DNA of 64,000 nt from Microscillaceae bacterium (GTDB taxonomy: Bacteria; Bacteroidota; Bacteroidia; Cytophagales; Microscillaceae). The notes beneath the pieces were generated by a model that did not search any database, was not told the DNA's origin, and worked only from the letters and a program-made list of their open reading frames with translations. The stretch is from NCBI GenBank assembly GCA_025054775.1, contig JANWZA010000026.1:36314-100313 (forward strand), given 5' to 3'. A program made the position numbers and the translations under genes. Below, piece by piece: positions 60,128-64,000 of this stretch (the first letter of the stretch is position 1; the number at the start of each line of letters is the position of its first letter).

Positions 60128-62644
60128 ATGAATACCCAACCAACCGAAGACGGCATTACTACCGTAACTACTTTCCCCTTTACAGATGTAATTTTGCCCG
60201 TACCTATTCCACAAATGTTTACCTATGCTATTCCTACTGAAATGCAAGGCGTGCTTAAAATAGGAGCGCGTGTAATTGTCCCCTTTGGAAATAAAAAGAT
60301 TCTTACAGGCATCGTGGCAAAGTTTCATAACAATCCTCCCCAAAATTACACAGCGAAATATATTTTAGAACTATTAGATGAATACCCGCTTGTAACAGAG
60401 GGACAGATCCGCCTATTTGAATGGATGGCTTCCTACTACATGTGCTTTGTAGGGGAAGTAATGAATGTAGCTATCCCGTCAGGCTTGAAAATTAGTAGTG
60501 AGTCTACCATCCAACTCAAACCAAACTTCAAAACTGAAGGGAAAGACCTGACTGTCAAAGAATTACGCTTGATAGAGGCTCTACAAGAAGCCCAGTCGCT
60601 TAGCTATAATGAAGCAGCAAATATTTTAGAGGTGAAAAATATTTACCACATTATTAAAAGCCTGATAAACAAAGATATAGTTTTGGTTTTTGAAGAGGTA
60701 AAAGAACGTTATCAACCTAAAATTGTCAAAAAAATTCGACTTACACAAAACTATATCTCTAAAAGCGATTTAGAAAAACTTTACAAGCAACTAGAAAAAT
60801 ATCCTAAACAACTAGACGTCATTTTGTTTTACCTACGGCATGTACCTGTATTTAAGGACTGGACTCTGAATGAAACAGGCTTAGAAAAGAGCGTATTTAC
60901 CGAAGATAGCACCTTGTCTGACTCAGCCCTCAAAACTTTAATAAAAAATGGTATTTTAGAGGAGTTTGAAGTTGCTGTTTCGCGTTTTGAGGAGTTTAAG
61001 CCTGACCCCAAAGCCAAAATAATACTCTCTGAGGCTCAAAAACGAGCCGAAGAGCAAATTATGCAATACTTTGCCCAAGGGCAAGATATTGTTCTTTTGC
61101 ATGGCATTACAGGAAGCGGCAAAACTGAAATTTACATTGATTTAGCCAAAAAAGTATTGGCAAGTGGCTCTCAAGTGTTGTTTCTTTTGCCTGAGATCGC
61201 CCTTACCACGCAAATTGTAGCTCGCTTAAAACGCTTTTTTGGCAGCCAAATGGGCATTTACCATTCTAAATTCTCTGATAATGAACGTGTTGAGGTATGG
61301 CAAGGGGTGGTTTCAGGTAAATACAACATGGTAGTTGGGGTGCGTTCTGCTATCTTTTTGCCTTTTGATAATTTAGGGCTAATTATTGTAGATGAAGAAC
61401 ACGAAACTTCCTACAAACAACAAGAACCTGCCCCACGCTACAATGCCCGCGACATGGCAATGGTAATAGCCAAACATCAACAATGCAAAGTACTACTCGG
61501 CTCAGCTACGCCTTCTATTGAAACATACTACCATGCCAAAAATGGCAGATATGGTTTAGTACAACTCAAAGAACGCTTCGGAGAAGCCCAACTCCCTGAC
61601 ATTGAACTCTCCGACCTTACCCAAGAGCGAAAAGCCAAAACTATGCACGGGCATTTTTCAGACAAACTCTTCAAAGCTATCAAAGAAGCATTGGAACGAA
61701 AAGAGCAGGTAATTTTATTCCAAAACCGACGAGGCTATTCGCCTTATATGACTTGTAGAGAGTGTACTTGGATACCCAAATGTGCTCATTGTGCCGTAAG
61801 TCTTACTTATCATATGGCAAGTCAAGAATTGCGTTGCCATTATTGCGGATATAGCATTACGCCTCCACGAAAATGCCACGTCTGCGGTTCTACACGCATG
61901 GAAACCATCGGCTCAGGCACAGAAAAAATCGAAGATGACTTGAAACTACTTCTCCCCGAGGCTAATATCCAACGTATGGATTTGGACACCACACGCTCTA
62001 AAAATGCCTACCAGCAAATTATCAATGATTTTGAAAAACGAAATATTGATGTACTAGTAGGTACGCAAATGCTCTCCAAAGGTTTAGATTTTGACAATGT
62101 GAGCCTTGTGGGCATTTTTGACGCCGATAAAATGATTAACTTTCCTGACTTTAGAGCCACAGAGCGAGCCTTTCAAATCATGACGCAAGTAAGTGGACGC
62201 GCAGGACGTAAAGACAAGCGCGGCAAAGTGATTATCCAAACAGCCAACCCCACCCAAGAAGTTTTACACAAAATTATTCAAAACGATTACGAAGGACTTT
62301 ACCTCATGGAAATTGAAGAGCGAGCTTACTACAACTATCCTCCTTTCTCCCGACTAATTAAACTCACTATAAAGCATGCCGATAAAAGACTTAGCTTGCA
62401 AGGGGGCAAGTTGTTGGCTGATGTTTTGAGCGAAAAATTAGGCAAAAACCGAGTCCTAGGTCCCGAGCCACCACTCATTAACCGAATAAGAAACAAATAT
62501 TTGCATACTATCCTTATTAAACTCGAGCGTGAAGGTATTGATTTGAAAGCTATCAAAAAATTTATTGAAGAAAAAACCGAAGATATTATTACTAACCCTG
62601 CTCTAAAAAAAATTCAAGTGGTAATAGATGTGGATCCACTTTGA
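60128..62644 (+). CDS. priA: Primosomal protein N' (replication-restart helicase PriA)
   Basis: An 838-residue DEAH-type helicase that reloads the replisome at collapsed forks. The N-terminal 3'-DNA-binding and winged-helix domains (about 1-290) are followed by the helicase core: GITGSGKTEIY (Walker A), VDEEHETSYKQQ (Walker B), GSATPSIETYY and GRAGRKDKRGKVIIQT. The zinc-binding cysteine cluster within the helicase reads CRECTWIPKCAHC ... CHYCGY ... CHVCGS, all eight cysteines present. It converges with tsaE, 29 bp away. Confidence 0.96.
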   Translation: MNTQPTEDGITTVTTFPFTDVILPVPIPQMFTYAIPTEMQGVLKIGARVIVPFGNKKILTGIVAKFHNNPPQNYTAKYILELLDEYPLVTEGQIRLFEWMASYYMCFVGEVMNVAIPSGLKISSESTIQLKPNFKTEGKDLTVKELRLIEALQEAQSLSYNEAANILEVKNIYHIIKSLINKDIVLVFEEVKERYQPKIVKKIRLTQNYISKSDLEKLYKQLEKYPKQLDVILFYLRHVPVFKDWTLNETGLEKSVFTEDSTLSDSALKTLIKNGILEEFEVAVSRFEEFKPDPKAKIILSEAQKRAEEQIMQYFAQGQDIVLLHGITGSGKTEIYIDLAKKVLASGSQVLFLLPEIALTTQIVARLKRFFGSQMGIYHSKFSDNERVEVWQGVVSGKYNMVVGVRSAIFLPFDNLGLIIVDEEHETSYKQQEPAPRYNARDMAMVIAKHQQCKVLLGSATPSIETYYHAKNGRYGLVQLKERFGEAQLPDIELSDLTQERKAKTMHGHFSDKLFKAIKEALERKEQVILFQNRRGYSPYMTCRECTWIPKCAHCAVSLTYHMASQELRCHYCGYSITPPRKCHVCGSTRMETIGSGTEKIEDDLKLLLPEANIQRMDLDTTRSKNAYQQIINDFEKRNIDVLVGTQMLSKGLDFDNVSLVGIFDADKMINFPDFRATERAFQIMTQVSGRAGRKDKRGKVIIQTANPTQEVLHKIIQNDYEGLYLMEIEERAYYNYPPFSRLIKLTIKHADKRLSLQGGKLLADVLSEKLGKNRVLGPEPPLINRIRNKYLHTILIKLEREGIDLKAIKKFIEEKTEDIITNPALKKIQVVIDVDPL

Positions 62645-62673
62645 TTTTAGACAAATACAAATAATAGAATTAC

Positions 62674-63099
62674 TTAAAAAAAAACAGAAATTTTACGTTC
62701 TTCGGGACTAATTTTTTCAAGGTGAATATGTAAGCAGTTTTCAGGAATAAGACTCGGTATTTTAGAAGCCCATTCCACAAGGCAAAGATGTGAGCTAAAA
62801 AAGTACTCTTCATATCCTATATCAAGAGCTTCCTGCTCGTGCTGAATGCGATAGAAATCAAAATGATAAACAATTTGATTTTGGTTCGTAGAGTATTCAT
62901 TCACTAAGGAAAAAGTGGGGCTTTGTACAGCTTGCCTCACTCCAAGTGCCTTGCAAATGGCTTTAATCAGTGTGGTTTTGCCCGCTCCTATTTCACCTTC
63001 TAATAACCAAATATTATATTTTTCACCCAAAGTAATTAGTTCTTGGGCAATAAATGGAATATCTACCAAATTGTATATTTTTTCTAAAAGGAGTTGCAT
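62674..63099 (-). CDS. tsaE: tRNA threonylcarbamoyladenosine biosynthesis ATPase TsaE
   Basis: A 141-residue P-loop protein with Walker A GEIGAGKTT (K41, T42) and the switch SPTFSLVNEY, then LCLVEWASKIPSLIPENCL. With TsaB and TsaD it makes the universal t6A37 modification in tRNAs that read ANN codons. TsaB and TsaD are not in the window. Size and motifs are normal for the family. Confidence 0.95.
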   Translation of the reverse strand: MQLLLEKIYNLVDIPFIAQELITLGEKYNIWLLEGEIGAGKTTLIKAICKALGVRQAVQSPTFSLVNEYSTNQNQIVYHFDFYRIQHEQEALDIGYEEYFFSSHLCLVEWASKIPSLIPENCLHIHLEKISPEERKISVFF

Positions 63100-63193
63100 T
63101 TTTGATTGCGTCCCTAATCTGTTTTTTTCTTCTATTATTGATTTTCAGCACTAATCTTTTGAAAAATAATGCTATTTACGAAACGCGCTACCC

Positions 63194-64000
63194 TTATATC
63201 AAATGTTTAGTTAAGTTTTCAAGTTCATTCATTTTTTCAATAGTAAAAGCAATGGCTATTATTTGATTTTCTATAACGTGTAAGTCCTCTAAACTTATAG
63301 TTGCACCTTTTCTTTCTCTTAAATATTTTTGCATAGGGTAATACGCTCCTATCTTAAAGTTCCAGATGTTTTCAGGCACATTGTCAAAATATTGATTACT
63401 GTTAATCCAAACTTTGTTCTTAATGAAATCTACTTTGGTTATTTCAAAATTCCCTTCTCCTATAAAATCCACTTTAGGGTATTTATCTTTAATGCTCTCA
63501 ATGTAGGTATTATCCAAAAGGTGGGCTTTTATCAACTCGTTACCCATATTTGATAATTGTTGAAAAGTGGTTAAATCGGCTAAAAATGGGATTTTTGGGT
63601 AGTCAGTTTTTAAAAATTCGTTGTACTTTTCTCTGTAATTAGGGCAGTGCAAAATGGCATAAATATAGCCTAGAATTTGCTCGGGAGTTAGTTCAGTATT
63701 GTAGTGTGCATGGATATAATCCTCAAATTCTCTTGTAAAATTTGGAATTTTAACATAATCACTCTCTTGGCTTTGCATTCGTAACTCCTCATTTCTCAAA
63801 AGTTCTTTGAGTGCTTTCGCCTCCTCTACTTTTGCCAAATATTCCTCTAAACCCGCTTTATCTTTTCCTTCTATCGTTTTTGCTCTTTGAAATTCAGCCC
63901 AGGCTTTTTCAAAATTTCTATCTGCCTCCTCTATTGCTTTTCTCAATTGTTTTTCTGTTCTTTTAGCTCGCTTCTCAAAAATATTTTTCTCTTGAAAAAT
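63194..64000 (-). CDS. Type ISP-like restriction-modification enzyme, C-terminal part (5' partial)
   Basis: The reading frame is open to the end of the window, so 268 C-terminal residues of a larger protein are visible. A charged coiled-coil segment (KAWAEFQRAKTIEGKDKAG) is followed by a domain with LGYIYAILHCPNYREKYNEF, YFDNVPENIWNFKIGAYYPM and RERKGATISLEDLHVIENQ. This is the target-recognition and C-terminal pattern of single-chain type ISP (and related IIG) enzymes, where an N-terminal nuclease and N6-adenine methyltransferase would lie outside the window. A methyltransferase without nuclease is possible. The family call is from recall, so moderate confidence. Confidence 0.7.
   Translation of the reverse strand: MFQEKNIFEKRAKRTEKQLRKAIEEADRNFEKAWAEFQRAKTIEGKDKAGLEEYLAKVEEAKALKELLRNEELRMQSQESDYVKIPNFTREFEDYIHAHYNTELTPEQILGYIYAILHCPNYREKYNEFLKTDYPKIPFLADLTTFQQLSNMGNELIKAHLLDNTYIESIKDKYPKVDFIGEGNFEITKVDFIKNKVWINSNQYFDNVPENIWNFKIGAYYPMQKYLRERKGATISLEDLHVIENQIIAIAFTIEKMNELENLTKHLI

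Noticed and set aside
1..64000. CRISPR arrays, tRNA or rRNA genes, transposases and phage genes.
   Set aside because: No regularly spaced repeats, cloverleaf sequences, rRNA motifs or transposase motifs were seen by reading the window on both strands. A tRNAscan and an ISfinder search would be needed to be certain.

Overview
The window reads as a chromosomal segment of an AT-rich member of the Bacteroidota, most likely of the Cytophagales type. Many intergenic regions carry the Bacteroidota sigma-factor -7 element TAnnTTTG, in several places with a TTG or TTTG box 19-23 bp upstream. Two-component proteins show a typical Cytophagales build: 7TMR-DISM kinase, TPR kinase, GAF/PAS sensors and SpoIIE-type PP2C phosphatases. 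IspG is the long form with an inserted domain, and yidC and yajC-YbbR are neighbours. I see no rRNA, tRNA, CRISPR array, insertion sequence or phage gene. Two genes run off the window: a GAF/PAS sensor at the left end and a type ISP-like restriction-modification enzyme at the right end.

Layout. 1-11077 holds sensory and envelope genes: a kinase-less GAF-PAS sensor, an Ig-like lipoprotein, a BtuF-like metal receptor, an SPFH lipoprotein, a receptor-like PP2C phosphatase, a TPR protein and a second kinase-less HAMP-GAF-PAS sensor. 11191-16742 holds a deoxyhypusine-synthase-like enzyme, a MarR regulator with a PAS histidine kinase, msrB, a structured GC-rich intergenic island, rfaE2 and rlmN. 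16779-25456 holds a VWA protein, a secreted papain-like protease with a lipoprotein, a secreted TPR-caspase and a large 7TMR-DISM histidine kinase. 25646-29364 is the membrane-insertion region (YbbR-like, yajC, yidC).

29610-38337 is mostly metabolic and repair: an MCC-type carboxyltransferase, an M20 peptidase, free-methionine-sulfoxide reductase, exonuclease III, two response regulators and an AddA/UvrD-like helicase that lacks a visible nuclease domain. 38376-46732 holds a seven-blade WD40 protein, a YafK-type L,D-transpeptidase, an extremely acidic small protein, mazG, a methyltransferase, glgC and a CarH-like B12-binding MerR regulator. 47051-53486 is a three-gene signalling operon: a membrane GAF-PAS sensor without output, a GAF-PAS-PP2C phosphatase and a TPR histidine kinase. 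53707-64000 holds a thioredoxin-like protein, a response regulator, an A-type Fe-S carrier, murG, a STAS-like protein, ispG, priA, tsaE and the restriction enzyme fragment.

The strongest theme is signal transduction. Four histidine-kinase or phosphatase systems, three sensors with no recognisable output domain, three response regulators and a STAS-like candidate target sit within 64 kb. The most unusual items are the secreted caspase and papain-like neighbours, the CarH-like regulator with an inverted repeat in front of its own gene, the deoxyhypusine-synthase homologue, the SpoIIE/STAS components, and several strongly structured intergenic elements (15070-15183, 46858-46960, 56683-56788, 59842-59907).
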